From CALABS01 sp050260775 (GTDB lineage: Bacteria; Pseudomonadota; Alphaproteobacteria; Rhodospirillales; Magnetospirillaceae), in NCBI GenBank assembly GCA_050260775.1, contig JBLNCP010000023.1:1-64000 (forward strand): a DNA stretch of 64,000 bases, read 5' to 3'. The stretch's first letter is position 1. Every line of letters begins with the position of its first letter. The notes beneath the pieces were generated by a model that saw nothing but the letters and a program-made list of their open reading frames with translations, had not been told where the DNA came from and ran no database searches. A program made the translations under genes and the position numbers. Below, piece after piece: positions 51,183 through 60,717 of this stretch.

Positions 51183-53945
51183 CTACTCCGCCGCCTTGGC
51201 CGGAGCCGCCGGGTCGTCCAGGGTCTTCAGCAGCGTGGACCGCACCTGCTCGAGCTTGCGCTCGTGGCTGACCTTCAGGCCGAACACGTCCTTGACGTAG
51301 AACACGTCGACCACCCGCTCGCCGTAGGTGGAGACGTGGGCCGAGCTGATCTGCAGGCCCAGTCCGGTCATGGCCGCGGTGACGTCGTAGAGCAGGCCGG
51401 GGCGGTCGCGGCCGTTGACCTCCAGCACGGTGTGAGTGGCGGACGCCTTGTTGTCGATCAGCACCCGGGGCGGGACCTTGAACACGCTGGTGCGGCTGGG
51501 CAGCTTCGAGCGCTTGGCCGCCAGTTCGCGGTCGAGGCGCATGCGGCCCGACAGCACCTGCTCGATGACGGCGGCCAGCTTGGCCAGCTTGGGCGGGCTG
51601 TCGAAGGCGCCGCCCTCGGAATCCTGGATGAAGAAGGTGTCGAGCGCCATGCCGTTGGCCAGCGTGATGATCTTGGCGTCGACGATGTTGGCGCCCGAGA
51701 CCGCCATGGCGCCGGCGATCTGCGAGAACAGGCCGGGATGGTCGCCGGTATAGACGATGATTTCTGTCACGGAATGTTTGCTGTCGACCCGGTGATCGAC
51801 GGTCAGCGGCGCGCCCGTTTGCTCGGCCTCGCGGATCAGGCGGGCGTGGCGCAGGTGAGTCTCGGTGTCGAACGAGGTCCAGTAATTGGGGTAGCCGCGG
51901 GACAGGTGGGCGTCGATGTCGGCCGCCGGCCAGCCGGCCGCGCCCAGCTCGCGCCGCAACTCTCCCTGCGCCGCCTGGACGCGGGATTCGCGCGCGGCGG
52001 CGAGGCCGCCCATCATCATCTCCTCGGCGCGCAGGAACAGTTCGCGCAACAGCCCGGCCTTCCAGCCGTTCCACACCGTCGGGCCGACGGCGCGGATGTC
52101 GGCCACCGTCAGGCACAGCAGCAGGCGCAGCCGCTCCGGGCTTTGCACCAGGGCGACGAAGTCGGCGATGGTCTTGGGGTCGTCGATGTCGCGCTTGAAG
52201 GCGACGCGGCTCATGGTCAGGTGCTGGCGCACCAGCCAGGCGACCGTCTCGGTCTCGGCATCGGACAGGCCGAAGCGCGGGCCCAGCTTCATGGCCACCC
52301 CTGCCCCCAGTTCGGAATGGTCGCCGTTGCGTCCCTTGGCGATGTCGTGCAGGAACACCGACAAGTAGAGCACGTTGCGGCTGGCCACCTTGTGGATGAC
52401 CTCGCAGGCGACCGGCGCCTCCTCCTTGAGCTCGCCGCGCTCGATGGCATGCAGGATGCCGATGGCCTGCACCGTGTGCTCGTCCACCGTGTAGACGTGG
52501 TACATGTCGTACTGCATCTGCGCCACGACACGGCCGAAATCGGGCACGAAGCGGCCGAGCACCCCGGCCTCGTTCATGTGCCTGAGCGCCATTTCCGGGT
52601 TGCGGCGGCTGGTCAGCATGGACAGGAACAGCCGGTTGGCCTCCGGATCCTCGCGCAAGCTGCCGTCGATGCGCTTCAGGTTGCGATGGACGCGGTCGAG
52701 CGCCCGGGGATGGATGTCGAGCTCGTTCTCCAGCGCAGCGTGGAACAGCCGGATCATTGCCCGGGGGTCCTTGGCGAACTGGTTGTCCGAGGTGACGTTG
52801 AGGCGGTCGCCGTCGAGGACGAAGCCCTCGATGTTCGAGCGCTTGAGGAACAGCAGGCGCCCCAGCCTGAGGCGCGGCTTCCTCTTCTGCTGCTCCTCGG
52901 CGATGGCGCAGAACAGGCGGGTGAGGTCGCCCACGTCCTTGGCCACCAGGAAGAAGTGCTTCATGAAGCGCTCGACGCCGCGCGAGCCGGCGCGGTCGGC
53001 GTAGTTCATGCGTGCGGCGATCTCGGGCTGCACGTCGAAGGTCAGGCGGTCCTCGGCCCGGCCGGTCAGGTAATGCAGGTGGCAGCGCACCGTCCACAGG
53101 AAGGCCTGGGCCTTGGCGAACCGGGTGGCGGCATCGCGCGAGATGACGCCGAGATCGACCAGCTCGCGCACCTCCTTGACCCGGTACAGGTATTTGGCCA
53201 GCCAGTACAGGGTGTGCAGGTCGCGGAGCCCGCCCTTGCCCTCCTTGACGTTGGGCTCGAGCACGTAGCGGGTGTCGCCCATCTGGCTGTGGCGGGCGTC
53301 GCGCTCCGCCAGCTTGGCGTCGATGAATTCCTCGGCGGTGCCGGCGATGATTTCGTTACGGAAGCGGTTCTGCAGGTCGAAGAACAGGCCCTGGTCGCCC
53401 CACAGCCAGCGCGCCTCCAGCAGGGCGGTGCGGATGGTGAGATCGGCCTTGCCCTGGCGGATGCACTCGTCCGGGGCCCGGGTCGAATGACCGACCTTCA
53501 GGCCCATGTCCCACAGCATGTAGAGGATGTATTCGACGATCTGCTCGTGCCAGGGGGTGCGCTTGTAGGGGGTGAGGAACAGCAGGTCGATGTCGGATTG
53601 CGGCGACATCTCGCCGCGGCCGTAGCCGCCCACCGCCACCAGGCTCATGGCCTCGCCGGCGGTGCGCACGCCCTGGGGGAACTCGTGCTCGATGGCGAAG
53701 TCGTGGACGCTGCGGATCAGCTGGTCGATGAGGAAGCAGTTCTCCCGCACCGTCTCGGCGCCGTCGCCGTTGGCGTCGAAGCGCCGCCGCACCTCGGCCC
53801 GGCCGGCGGTCAGCGCCTCCTTGAAGGTCTCCAGCACCTTGGCGCGGCGCTTGTGCTTGGGCAGATCCCCGTTCGCCACCTCGGCCAGGCGCGCGATCAG
53901 GGCGCGGCGGTCGACGATGGCACGCTGGTCGGAGATCTTGCTCAT
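51183..53945 (-). CDS. glnD: Bifunctional uridylyltransferase/uridylyl-removing enzyme (PII regulator)
   Basis: Nitrogen sensor that uridylylates PII proteins under low glutamine and reverses it otherwise. The 920 residues include the nucleotidyltransferase motif GGYGRGEMSPQSDIDLLFL (about 103-121), the GlnE/GlnD central helical part, the HD phosphohydrolase motif VFLHDIAKGRNGDHSELG (about 510), and two C-terminal ACT domains (TEIIVYTGDHPGLFSQIAG; LEVNGRDRPGLLYDVTAAM). ATG 53945 is chosen by homology. mutS lies upstream, as is usual in alphaproteobacteria, but a small rightward gene intervenes. Confidence 0.98.
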   Translation of the reverse strand: MSKISDQRAIVDRRALIARLAEVANGDLPKHKRRAKVLETFKEALTAGRAEVRRRFDANGDGAETVRENCFLIDQLIRSVHDFAIEHEFPQGVRTAGEAMSLVAVGGYGRGEMSPQSDIDLLFLTPYKRTPWHEQIVEYILYMLWDMGLKVGHSTRAPDECIRQGKADLTIRTALLEARWLWGDQGLFFDLQNRFRNEIIAGTAEEFIDAKLAERDARHSQMGDTRYVLEPNVKEGKGGLRDLHTLYWLAKYLYRVKEVRELVDLGVISRDAATRFAKAQAFLWTVRCHLHYLTGRAEDRLTFDVQPEIAARMNYADRAGSRGVERFMKHFFLVAKDVGDLTRLFCAIAEEQQKRKPRLRLGRLLFLKRSNIEGFVLDGDRLNVTSDNQFAKDPRAMIRLFHAALENELDIHPRALDRVHRNLKRIDGSLREDPEANRLFLSMLTSRRNPEMALRHMNEAGVLGRFVPDFGRVVAQMQYDMYHVYTVDEHTVQAIGILHAIERGELKEEAPVACEVIHKVASRNVLYLSVFLHDIAKGRNGDHSELGAGVAMKLGPRFGLSDAETETVAWLVRQHLTMSRVAFKRDIDDPKTIADFVALVQSPERLRLLLCLTVADIRAVGPTVWNGWKAGLLRELFLRAEEMMMGGLAAARESRVQAAQGELRRELGAAGWPAADIDAHLSRGYPNYWTSFDTETHLRHARLIREAEQTGAPLTVDHRVDSKHSVTEIIVYTGDHPGLFSQIAGAMAVSGANIVDAKIITLANGMALDTFFIQDSEGGAFDSPPKLAKLAAVIEQVLSGRMRLDRELAAKRSKLPSRTSVFKVPPRVLIDNKASATHTVLEVNGRDRPGLLYDVTAAMTGLGLQISSAHVSTYGERVVDVFYVKDVFGLKVSHERKLEQVRSTLLKTLDDPAAPAKAAE

Positions 53946-54103
53946 GGAAAACCCGGTAGACGGCTGGCGACCACGGATTATATGGCTGCCTTTTCCATGC
54001 CCGCCACTCGATTCGCACTTGCACAAAACCGCGGCAAACGGCGCCTAAAGCGTGGGCGGCGAGCCTCCTGGACGGGGATCGCCGTCGCGCGTAGACTCCG
54101 ATC

Positions 54104-54493
54104 ATGCGCCGATTACGAGAAATCCTCGCCGCGGTCCTAGCCGGCATCCTCGCGGTGGCGCCTTTCGCCGTCATCGGGGTCGATCCGAGCGGCGGCACCT
54201 GCTGCGTGTGGGCGCTCATATGGGGCGCCGCGGCGGCCGTGTCGGTGCCGACCACCTTGATCGTCGGGTTGCCGGTGCATTGGGTCCTGCAATCGCGACG
54301 GTGGACGTCCTACCGCCTCTATGCCCTCGCCGGTGCGCTGTGCGGGGGAGTGGGCATGAGCGCGGTCTATCTGGTGGTCGACAAGGGCCGCATCGCCGCC
54401 ATGGCCCCGTTCGGCGCCTTCGCCGGGCTCCTTGTCGCGCTGGTCTTTCGCGTGATCCTGGGGCGGTTCAGGCTCAGCTCATCAGCCGCTTGA
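54104..54493 (+). CDS. Small multi-pass membrane protein, hypothetical
   Basis: A 129-residue protein that I do not recognise. Four hydrophobic segments are seen: LAAVLAGILAVAPFAVIGV, WALIWGAAAAVSVPTTLIVGL, LYALAGALCGGVGMSAVYLV and GAFAGLLVALVFRVILG. No ribosome-binding site is evident. It runs against the mutS/glnD direction and its last 20 bp overlap the 3' end of mutS. Codon use is near the local norm, so it may be genuine, but spurious translation on the antisense strand cannot be ruled out. Confidence 0.5.
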   Translation: MRRLREILAAVLAGILAVAPFAVIGVDPSGGTCCVWALIWGAAAAVSVPTTLIVGLPVHWVLQSRRWTSYRLYALAGALCGGVGMSAVYLVVDKGRIAAMAPFGAFAGLLVALVFRVILGRFRLSSSAA

Positions 54494-57134
54494 CCTCATA
54501 GAGCAGGTCCAGCGCCTGCTTGGCGGTGAGCTCGTCGGGATTAACGGCGGCCAGGCGCGCCTCGACCGGCGACGGACCGGCCGGCTCGGGGGCCGCCTTG
54601 GGCTTGGGTTTGGCCAGCGCGGCGAACAGCGGCAGGTCGTCGGCCAGCTTGGCCACCGCCGAGCCCTGCTCGCCCTTCTCCAGCGCCGCCAGCACTTCTT
54701 CCGCCCGCGCAACGACCGCGCCGGGCAGGCCGGCCAGCCGGGCCACGTGGATGCCGTAGGAGCGGTCGGCGGCGCCGGCGGCGACCTCGTGCAGGAACAC
54801 CACGTCGCCCTGCCATTCCTTGACCCGCATCTGATGGCAGGACAGCCGGCCGAGCCGCGACGCCAGGCTGGTGAGCTCGTGGTAGTGGGTGGCGAACAGG
54901 GCGCGGCAGCGATTGACCTCGTGCAGGTTCTCCACCACCGCCCAGGCGATGGACAGGCCGTCGAAGGTGGCGGTGCCGCGGCCGATCTCGTCGAGGATGA
55001 CCAGGGCGCGTGGGCCGGACTGGTTGAGGATGGCGGCGGTCTCGACCATCTCGACCATGAAGGTCGAGCGGCCGCGCGCCAAATCGTCGGCGGCGCCGAC
55101 GCGCGAGAACAGGCGATCGACCACGCCGATGCGGGCGGACTCCGCCGGCACGAAGGCGCCCATCTGGGCCAGCACGGCGATCAGCGCGTTCTGGCGCAGG
55201 AAGGTGGACTTACCGGCCATGTTAGGGCCGGTGATCAGCCACAGCCGGCTGGCCTCGCCCAGGTCGCAGTCGTTGGCGACGAAGGCCCCCGCGTGGGCGG
55301 CCTCCAGCGCCGCCTCCACCACCGGGTGGCGGCCGCCCCGGATGTCGAAGGCGAGGCCGTCGTCCACCACCGGCCGCGTCCAGCGGCATTCCACCGCCAG
55401 TTCGGCCAGGGCGCTGGCGACGTCGAGCGCGGCCAGGGCGCGGGCGGCGGCGGCGATCTCGGATGCGCGGGCCACCACCTCGCGCACCAGGTCGTCGAAC
55501 AGCTCGACCTCCAGCGCCAGGGTACGCTCGGCGGCGCCCTGGATCTTGCCGGCCAGCTCGATCAGCTCGGTGGTGGTGTAGCGGGCGGCGTTGGCCATGG
55601 TCTGGCGGTGGATGAAGCGCTCGTCCAGCTTGTCGGCCTGCTTGGCCGGCACCTCGATGTGGTGGCCGATGATGTTGTTGTGGCGGATCTTGAGGCTGGC
55701 CACCCCGGTCTCGTCGGCGTAGCGGCGCTCGAGGCGGGCCAGCATGCCGAAGCCTTCGGTCCTCAGCGTCTTCAGCTCATCGAGGCCGGCGTGGTAGCCG
55801 GGCGCGATGAAGCCGCCGTCGCGGGCGGCGAGCGGCAGGTCGGGGGCCAGCGCCCGGGTCAGGCGGTCGACCAGCACCGAATGCTCGCCCATGCCGGCGG
55901 CGGCGCGGGCCACCCCCTCGGGCGGCGCGTCGAGGGGGGCGGCCAGGGCGTTGCGCAGCACCGGGATCTGGGCCAGCGCCTCGCGGACGTTGGCGAGGTC
56001 GCGCGGTCCGCCGCGCCCGAGCGACAGCCGCGACAGCGCGCGCTCGACGTCGGGGCAGCGCTTGAGCGCCTCGCGGATGGCGGCGCGCATGCCCTCGTGC
56101 TCGGTGAAGAACGCCACCATGTCGAGGCGGCGGTCGATGGCGGCCGGGTCGGTGAGCGGCGCCGCCAGGCGGGCGGCGAGCAGGCGGGCGCCGGCGCCGG
56201 TCACGGTGCGGTCGATGGTGGCGAGCAGCGAGCCCTTGCGCTCGCCGGACAGGGTTTCGGCCAGTTCCAGGTTGCGCCTGGTGGCGGCGTCGATCTCCAT
56301 CACCGCGCCCTGGGCGAGGCGCCGGGGCGGGCTCAGGCGGGGCAGCTTGCCCTTCTGGGTCAGCTCGACGTAGTCCACCAGGGCGCCGCCGGCGGCCAGC
56401 TCGGCGCGGCCGAAGGCGCCGAAGCCGTCGAGCGCGCCGACTCCGTAAAGGGCCTCAAGGCGGCGGCGGGCATTTTCGGAATCGAAACGGACGCCGGGCA
56501 GCGGGGTGAGCACCGATTTCCACTCGCTCCACACCTCGAACAGGCCCTCGGCCTGCAGCAGGCGGTCGGGCACCAGCAATTCACCCGGCGACAGGCGGGC
56601 CAGCGCCGCCGCCAGCGCCTTGGGGTCGACGCACTGGGTGAGGAAATCGCCGGTGGAGACGTCGACCCAGGCCAGCCCGACCTGCCCCTGGGCCTCGGCC
56701 ACCGCCGCCAGGTAGTTGTGGGTCCGCGCGTCCAGCAGGTTGTCTTCGGTCAGCGTGCCGGCGGTGACCAGGCGGATGACGTCGCGGGCCACCACCGACT
56801 TGGATCCGCGCTTCTTGGCTTCGGCGGGGTCCTCGGTCTGCTCGCAGATGGCGACCTTGAAGCCGGCACGGACGAGGCGCGACAGGTACATCTCGTACGA
56901 GCGCACCGGCACCCCGCACATGGGGATGTCCTCGCCCAGGTGCTTGCCGCGCTTGGTCAGCGCGATGTCGAGCGCACCCGCGGCCTTGACAGCATCCTCG
57001 AAGAACATCTCGTAGAAGTCGCCCATGCGGTAGAACAGCAGGCAGTCGGGATTGGCCCGCTTGATGGTGAGGTACTGCGCCATCATGGGGGTGGCGTCGG
57101 GCGGGAGGGCAACGTCCGGGGTCTCGGCGGTCAC
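54474..57134 (-). CDS. mutS: DNA mismatch repair protein MutS
   Basis: Mismatch-recognition ATPase, 886 residues. The N-terminal mismatch domain has the Phe-x-Glu wedge (FYRMGDFYEMFFEDA) and FKVAICEQTEDP; the connector, lever and clamp follow; the ATPase carries Walker A GPNMAGKSTFLRQNALI (about 625), VDRLFSRVGAADDLARGRSTF, and Walker B LVILDEIGRGTATFDG. The C-terminal tail may mediate tetramer formation. Length is standard. It is divergent from the gene at 57289 and its tail overlaps the 54104 gene. Confidence 0.98.
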   Translation of the reverse strand: MTAETPDVALPPDATPMMAQYLTIKRANPDCLLFYRMGDFYEMFFEDAVKAAGALDIALTKRGKHLGEDIPMCGVPVRSYEMYLSRLVRAGFKVAICEQTEDPAEAKKRGSKSVVARDVIRLVTAGTLTEDNLLDARTHNYLAAVAEAQGQVGLAWVDVSTGDFLTQCVDPKALAAALARLSPGELLVPDRLLQAEGLFEVWSEWKSVLTPLPGVRFDSENARRRLEALYGVGALDGFGAFGRAELAAGGALVDYVELTQKGKLPRLSPPRRLAQGAVMEIDAATRRNLELAETLSGERKGSLLATIDRTVTGAGARLLAARLAAPLTDPAAIDRRLDMVAFFTEHEGMRAAIREALKRCPDVERALSRLSLGRGGPRDLANVREALAQIPVLRNALAAPLDAPPEGVARAAAGMGEHSVLVDRLTRALAPDLPLAARDGGFIAPGYHAGLDELKTLRTEGFGMLARLERRYADETGVASLKIRHNNIIGHHIEVPAKQADKLDERFIHRQTMANAARYTTTELIELAGKIQGAAERTLALEVELFDDLVREVVARASEIAAAARALAALDVASALAELAVECRWTRPVVDDGLAFDIRGGRHPVVEAALEAAHAGAFVANDCDLGEASRLWLITGPNMAGKSTFLRQNALIAVLAQMGAFVPAESARIGVVDRLFSRVGAADDLARGRSTFMVEMVETAAILNQSGPRALVILDEIGRGTATFDGLSIAWAVVENLHEVNRCRALFATHYHELTSLASRLGRLSCHQMRVKEWQGDVVFLHEVAAGAADRSYGIHVARLAGLPGAVVARAEEVLAALEKGEQGSAVAKLADDLPLFAALAKPKPKAAPEPAGPSPVEARLAAVNPDELTAKQALDLLYEVKRLMS

Positions 57135-57288
57135 TGTCGGGGTCCGAATGAGGGCGTGGGCGGTGAAGGCATGGGCGGCGGGCCGCAGGTTACCATGGCG
57201 CCCACCCGGCGCAAAGCGCCGGACCCCCTAGGAATCATTGCGGCAAAGGCGCACAATCAATGCCCCCGCAACGCCTGGAGGGGCCCTC

Positions 57289-57792
57289 ATGGCACTCGAT
57301 CCGCATCAACCCGCAATCCGCGAGGTGGTCGGCACCTTCGCCGACCGCGAACATTTCCTGGCCGCCGTCGACGCGCTGGTCAAGGCGGGGTTCCCGCGCT
57401 CGGAGCTGTCGGTCCTGTCGTCGCACGATTCCATCGACATGGTCGGGCGTGAGGGCAAGCCGTGGCGCGACGTGTTGACCGGGCTGGTCGGCGAGGTCAA
57501 GTACGAGTGGCCGCTGGTCACCGCCGGCATCATCGCCCTGTTCGCCGGTCCGGTGGGCGGTGCGGTGGCGGCCCTGGTGGCGGCCGGGGTCGGCGGAATG
57601 GCGGCGAAGGAACTGCTCGACGAGGTGGCGGCCATCCCGGATTCCGGGGATTTCGCCCGGGCGCTCGCCGCCGGCAGCGTCATCCTGTGGGTGATCGTGC
57701 GCGACCAGCGGCAGGAGGAGCGGGCCAAGGCGGTGCTGACCGCCGCCGGGGCCGCCAATGTCCACACCTTCGAACGCAAGGCCGAAATGTGA
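57289..57792 (+). CDS. Small membrane protein, stress-protein-like N-terminus, unknown function
   Basis: A 167-residue protein. Residues about 10-50 (VVGTFADREHFLAAVDALVK, SELSVLSSHDSI) resemble the YflT/general-stress 17M-type domain. The middle is hydrophobic and Gly/Ala-rich (about 75-110, GIIALFAGPVGGAVAALVAA, GVGGMAAKEL), likely a membrane hairpin, and the C-terminal part returns to a small soluble fold (VIRDQR-like VIVRDQRQEERAKAVLTAAG). CTGGAGGGG precedes the ATG. It overlaps maeB by one base (TGATG), hence co-transcribed. No function known. Confidence 0.7.
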   Translation: MALDPHQPAIREVVGTFADREHFLAAVDALVKAGFPRSELSVLSSHDSIDMVGREGKPWRDVLTGLVGEVKYEWPLVTAGIIALFAGPVGGAVAALVAAGVGGMAAKELLDEVAAIPDSGDFARALAAGSVILWVIVRDQRQEERAKAVLTAAGAANVHTFERKAEM

Positions 57793-60065
57793 TGACCGAC
57801 CAGGCACGGATCCAGTCCAATCTCGAGCGCGAGGCGCTGCTGATGCACGCCTCCGGCCGCCCCGGCAAGATCGAGGTGGTGCCGACCAAGCCGCTGACGA
57901 CGCAGCGGGATCTGTCCCTGGCCTATTCCCCCGGCGTGGCCTTTCCCTGCCTGCACATCGCCCGCGACCCGTCGCTGGCCTACGACTACACCGCCAAGGG
58001 CAACCTGGTGGCGGTGATCTCCAACGGCACCGCCGTGCTGGGTCTCGGCGACCTCGGCGCCCTGGCGGGCAAGCCGGTGATGGAAGGCAAGGCGGTGCTG
58101 TTCAAGCGCTTCGCCGACGTGGACTCCATCGACCTCGAGGTCGACACCAAGGACGTCGACGCCTTCGTCAACTGCGTGCGCTACCTCGGTCCCAGCTTCG
58201 GCGGCATCAATCTCGAGGACATCAAGGCCCCCGAGTGCTTCATCATCGAAAGCCGCCTGCGCGAGCTGATGGACATCCCGGTCTTCCACGACGACCAGCA
58301 TGGCACCGCCATCATCGCCGCCGCCGGCCTGATCAACGCGCTCGACCTCACCGGCCGCGCCATGGCCGACGTCAAGGTGGTGGTGAACGGCGCCGGCGCC
58401 GCCGGCATAGCCTGCCTCGAATTGATCAAGGCCATGGGCGTGCGCCATGAGAACGTCATCCTGTGCGACACCAAGGGCGTCATCTACCAGGGCCGCACCG
58501 AGGGCATGAACCAGTGGAAATCGGCGCATGCGGTCCCCACCGAGGCCCGCAGCCTGGCCGAGGCGCTGGCCGGCGCCGACGTCTTCCTGGGTCTCTCGGT
58601 CAAGGGGGCGGTGACGGCCGAGATGGTGGCGGGCATGGCCAAGAACCCCATCATCTTCGCCATGGCCAATCCCGATCCCGAGATCACTCCCGAGGAGGTC
58701 CGGGCCATCCGCACCGACGCCATCGTCGCCACCGGCCGCTCCGACTACCCCAACCAGATCAACAACGTGCTGGGCTTCCCCTACATCTTCCGGGGCGCGC
58801 TCGACGTGCGGGCGCGCACCATCAACGAGGCCATGAAGATCGCCGCCGCCGAGGCCATCGCCCAGCTGGCGCGCGAGGACGTGCCCGACGAGGTCGACGC
58901 CGCCTATGCCGGCCGCCGCCTGCGCTACGGCCCCGAATACATCATCCCGGTGCCGTTCGATCCGCGCCTGATCGCCGCCATCCCGCCGGCGGTGGCCAAG
59001 GCGGCCATGGATTCGGGGGTGGCGCAGAAGCCGATCATCGACCTCGACGGCTACCGCAAGGAGCTGTCGGCCCGCCTCGATCCCACCGCCTCCAACCTGC
59101 AGGCCATCGCCGAGAAGGTGCGCGCAAACCCGCAGCGGGTGGTGTTCGCCGAGGGCGAGGAGGAGAAGTCGATCCGCGCCGCCATGGCGTTCCGCAACGC
59201 AGGCTACGGCACACCGATCCTGCTGGGGCGCGAGGAGCGCATCCACGACACCATGAAGGCGATCGGCCTGCCCGGCGGCGATTCGCTCGAAATCATCAAC
59301 GCCAAGATCTCGGATAAGCGCGAACACTACACCGAAGTGCTGTATCGCCGGCTGCAGCGCAAGGGCGCGCTCTATCGCGACGTCCAGCGGCTGGTCAACC
59401 AGGAGCGCAACATCTGGGGCTCGCTGATGGTGTCCGAGGGTGATGCCGACGCCATGGTGACGGGGCTGACCCGCAACTACTGGCAGGCGTTCGAGGAGAT
59501 CAAGCGGGTGGTCGACCCCGCGCCCGGCGAGCTGCTGTTCGGCCTGACCATGCTGGTGGCGCGCGGCCGCACCGTCTTCCTCGCCGACACCACGGTGCAC
59601 GAGACGCCCCATCCGGCCCAGCTGGCCGACATCGCCATCCAGACCGCCCGCAAGGCGCGCCAGATGGGCCACGAGCCCCGTGTGGCGCTCTTGTCCTATT
59701 CCACCTTCGGCAATCCGGCCTCGGACCGCGCCGAACGCGTGCGCGAGGCGGTCTCCATCCTCGATGCGCGCCAGGTGGATTTCGAGTACGACGGCGAGAT
59801 GGCGGCGGACGTGGCGCTCGATCCCGAGCTGCTCAGCCACTATCCGTTCGCGCGGCTGTCGGGACCGGCCAACGTGTTGGTGATGCCGGGGCTCTATTCC
59901 GCCAACATCAGCTGGAAGCTGATGCAGAAGTTGGGCGGCGGCACGGTGATCGGGCCGATCCTGATGGGTCTGGCCGAGCCGATCCAGATCACCTCCATGG
60001 ACGCCACGGTCAACGACATGGTCAACATGGCGATGCTGGCCTGCTACGACGCCATCCGCGGATAA
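57792..60065 (+). CDS. maeB: NADP-dependent malic enzyme, malic enzyme-phosphotransacetylase fusion (MaeB type)
   Basis: Converts malate to pyruvate with NADP reduction, feeding gluconeogenesis or lipid/PHB synthesis; the C-terminal domain lacks transacetylase activity in characterised members but binds acetyl-CoA as a regulator. In 757 residues: malic enzyme part (YSPGVAFPCLHIARDP, FHDDQHGTAIIAAAGLINAL, VVNGAGAAGIACLELIKAMG, IFAMANPDPEITPEE) then the PTA-like domain (VVFAEGEEEKSIRAAMAF, DADAMVTGLTRNYWQ, GPANVLVMPGLYSANI). ATG 57792 overlaps the previous stop by one base. Confidence 0.96.
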   Translation: MTDQARIQSNLEREALLMHASGRPGKIEVVPTKPLTTQRDLSLAYSPGVAFPCLHIARDPSLAYDYTAKGNLVAVISNGTAVLGLGDLGALAGKPVMEGKAVLFKRFADVDSIDLEVDTKDVDAFVNCVRYLGPSFGGINLEDIKAPECFIIESRLRELMDIPVFHDDQHGTAIIAAAGLINALDLTGRAMADVKVVVNGAGAAGIACLELIKAMGVRHENVILCDTKGVIYQGRTEGMNQWKSAHAVPTEARSLAEALAGADVFLGLSVKGAVTAEMVAGMAKNPIIFAMANPDPEITPEEVRAIRTDAIVATGRSDYPNQINNVLGFPYIFRGALDVRARTINEAMKIAAAEAIAQLAREDVPDEVDAAYAGRRLRYGPEYIIPVPFDPRLIAAIPPAVAKAAMDSGVAQKPIIDLDGYRKELSARLDPTASNLQAIAEKVRANPQRVVFAEGEEEKSIRAAMAFRNAGYGTPILLGREERIHDTMKAIGLPGGDSLEIINAKISDKREHYTEVLYRRLQRKGALYRDVQRLVNQERNIWGSLMVSEGDADAMVTGLTRNYWQAFEEIKRVVDPAPGELLFGLTMLVARGRTVFLADTTVHETPHPAQLADIAIQTARKARQMGHEPRVALLSYSTFGNPASDRAERVREAVSILDARQVDFEYDGEMAADVALDPELLSHYPFARLSGPANVLVMPGLYSANISWKLMQKLGGGTVIGPILMGLAEPIQITSMDATVNDMVNMAMLACYDAIRG

Positions 60066-60081
60066 GTGATGGAATAGATGG

Positions 60082-60151
60082 CCGTCATGCCCGGGCGTGG
60101 CCCGGGCATCCATGTGGGTGTGGATGGCCGGGTCGAGCCCGGCCATGACGG
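60082..60151. repeat. Palindromic dispersed repeat, complete copy (CCGTCA...TGACGG)
   Basis: Outer arms CCGTCA and TGACGG enclose two hairpins: ATGCCCGGGC (60087-60096) with GCCCGGGCAT (60100-60109), a 10-bp stem with 3-base loop, and ATGGCCGGG (60124-60132) with CCCGGCCAT (60138-60146). The two hairpins plus closing stem make a three-way junction. It lies between convergent maeB and ppa and probably serves as terminator. Confidence 0.75.
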
Positions 60152-60164
60152 TGACTGCGATACC

Positions 60165-60695
60165 TTACTTCTTCTTGGCGGCCTCGATGGCCGCCTGGAT
60201 GATCTCGGCCGCCTTCTCGGGTCCGCCCCAACCCCTGAGCTCGACCCACTTGCCGGGTTCGAGATCCTTGTAGTGCACGAAGAAGTGCTCCATCTGGCTG
60301 ATCAGCACCTGCGGCAGATCGGAGTACGTCTTCACCTCGTCGTAGAACGGGTGCAGCTTGGGATGGGGCACCGCCAGGATCTTCTCGTCGTGGCCGGCCT
60401 CGTCTTCCATCATCAGCACGCCGATCGGGCGGCAGCGCATGACGCTGCCCACGGCCACCGGCACGCGGCCGACCACCATGACGTCGACCGGGTCGCCGTC
60501 CTCGGACAGGGTGTGGGGCACGAAGCCGTAATTCACCGGGTAGTACATGGCGGTGTGCAGGAAGCGGTCGACGAACATCGCGCCCGATTCCTTGCAGATC
60601 TCGTACTTCACCGGGTCGCCCCGCAAGGGAATCTCGATGATGACGTTGATGTCGGTGGGGGGGTTTTTCCCGATGGGGATCTTCTTGATGTCCAT
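60165..60695 (-). CDS. ppa: Inorganic pyrophosphatase (family I)
   Basis: Cytoplasmic Mg-dependent enzyme hydrolysing pyrophosphate. The 176 residues show IEIPLRGDPVKYEICKESG, NYGFVPHTLSEDGDPVDVMV with the metal-binding aspartates (about 57-76), DEAGHDEKILAVP, and FFVHYKDLEPGKWVELRGWG. Length is typical of the prokaryotic form. It lies 22 bp after ald in the same direction. Confidence 0.98.
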   Translation of the reverse strand: MDIKKIPIGKNPPTDINVIIEIPLRGDPVKYEICKESGAMFVDRFLHTAMYYPVNYGFVPHTLSEDGDPVDVMVVGRVPVAVGSVMRCRPIGVLMMEDEAGHDEKILAVPHPKLHPFYDEVKTYSDLPQVLISQMEHFFVHYKDLEPGKWVELRGWGGPEKAAEIIQAAIEAAKKK

Positions 60696-60717
60696 TGGTG
60701 CCTGGGTCCTTAGGGGC

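Noticed and set aside
51264..54140. A 958-codon open frame opposite glnD
   Set aside because: Antisense shadow of glnD; no domain, and composition is biased to Gln, His, Gly and Val.
54747..57452. A 901-codon open frame opposite mutS
   Set aside because: Antisense shadow of mutS with no start signal or domain.
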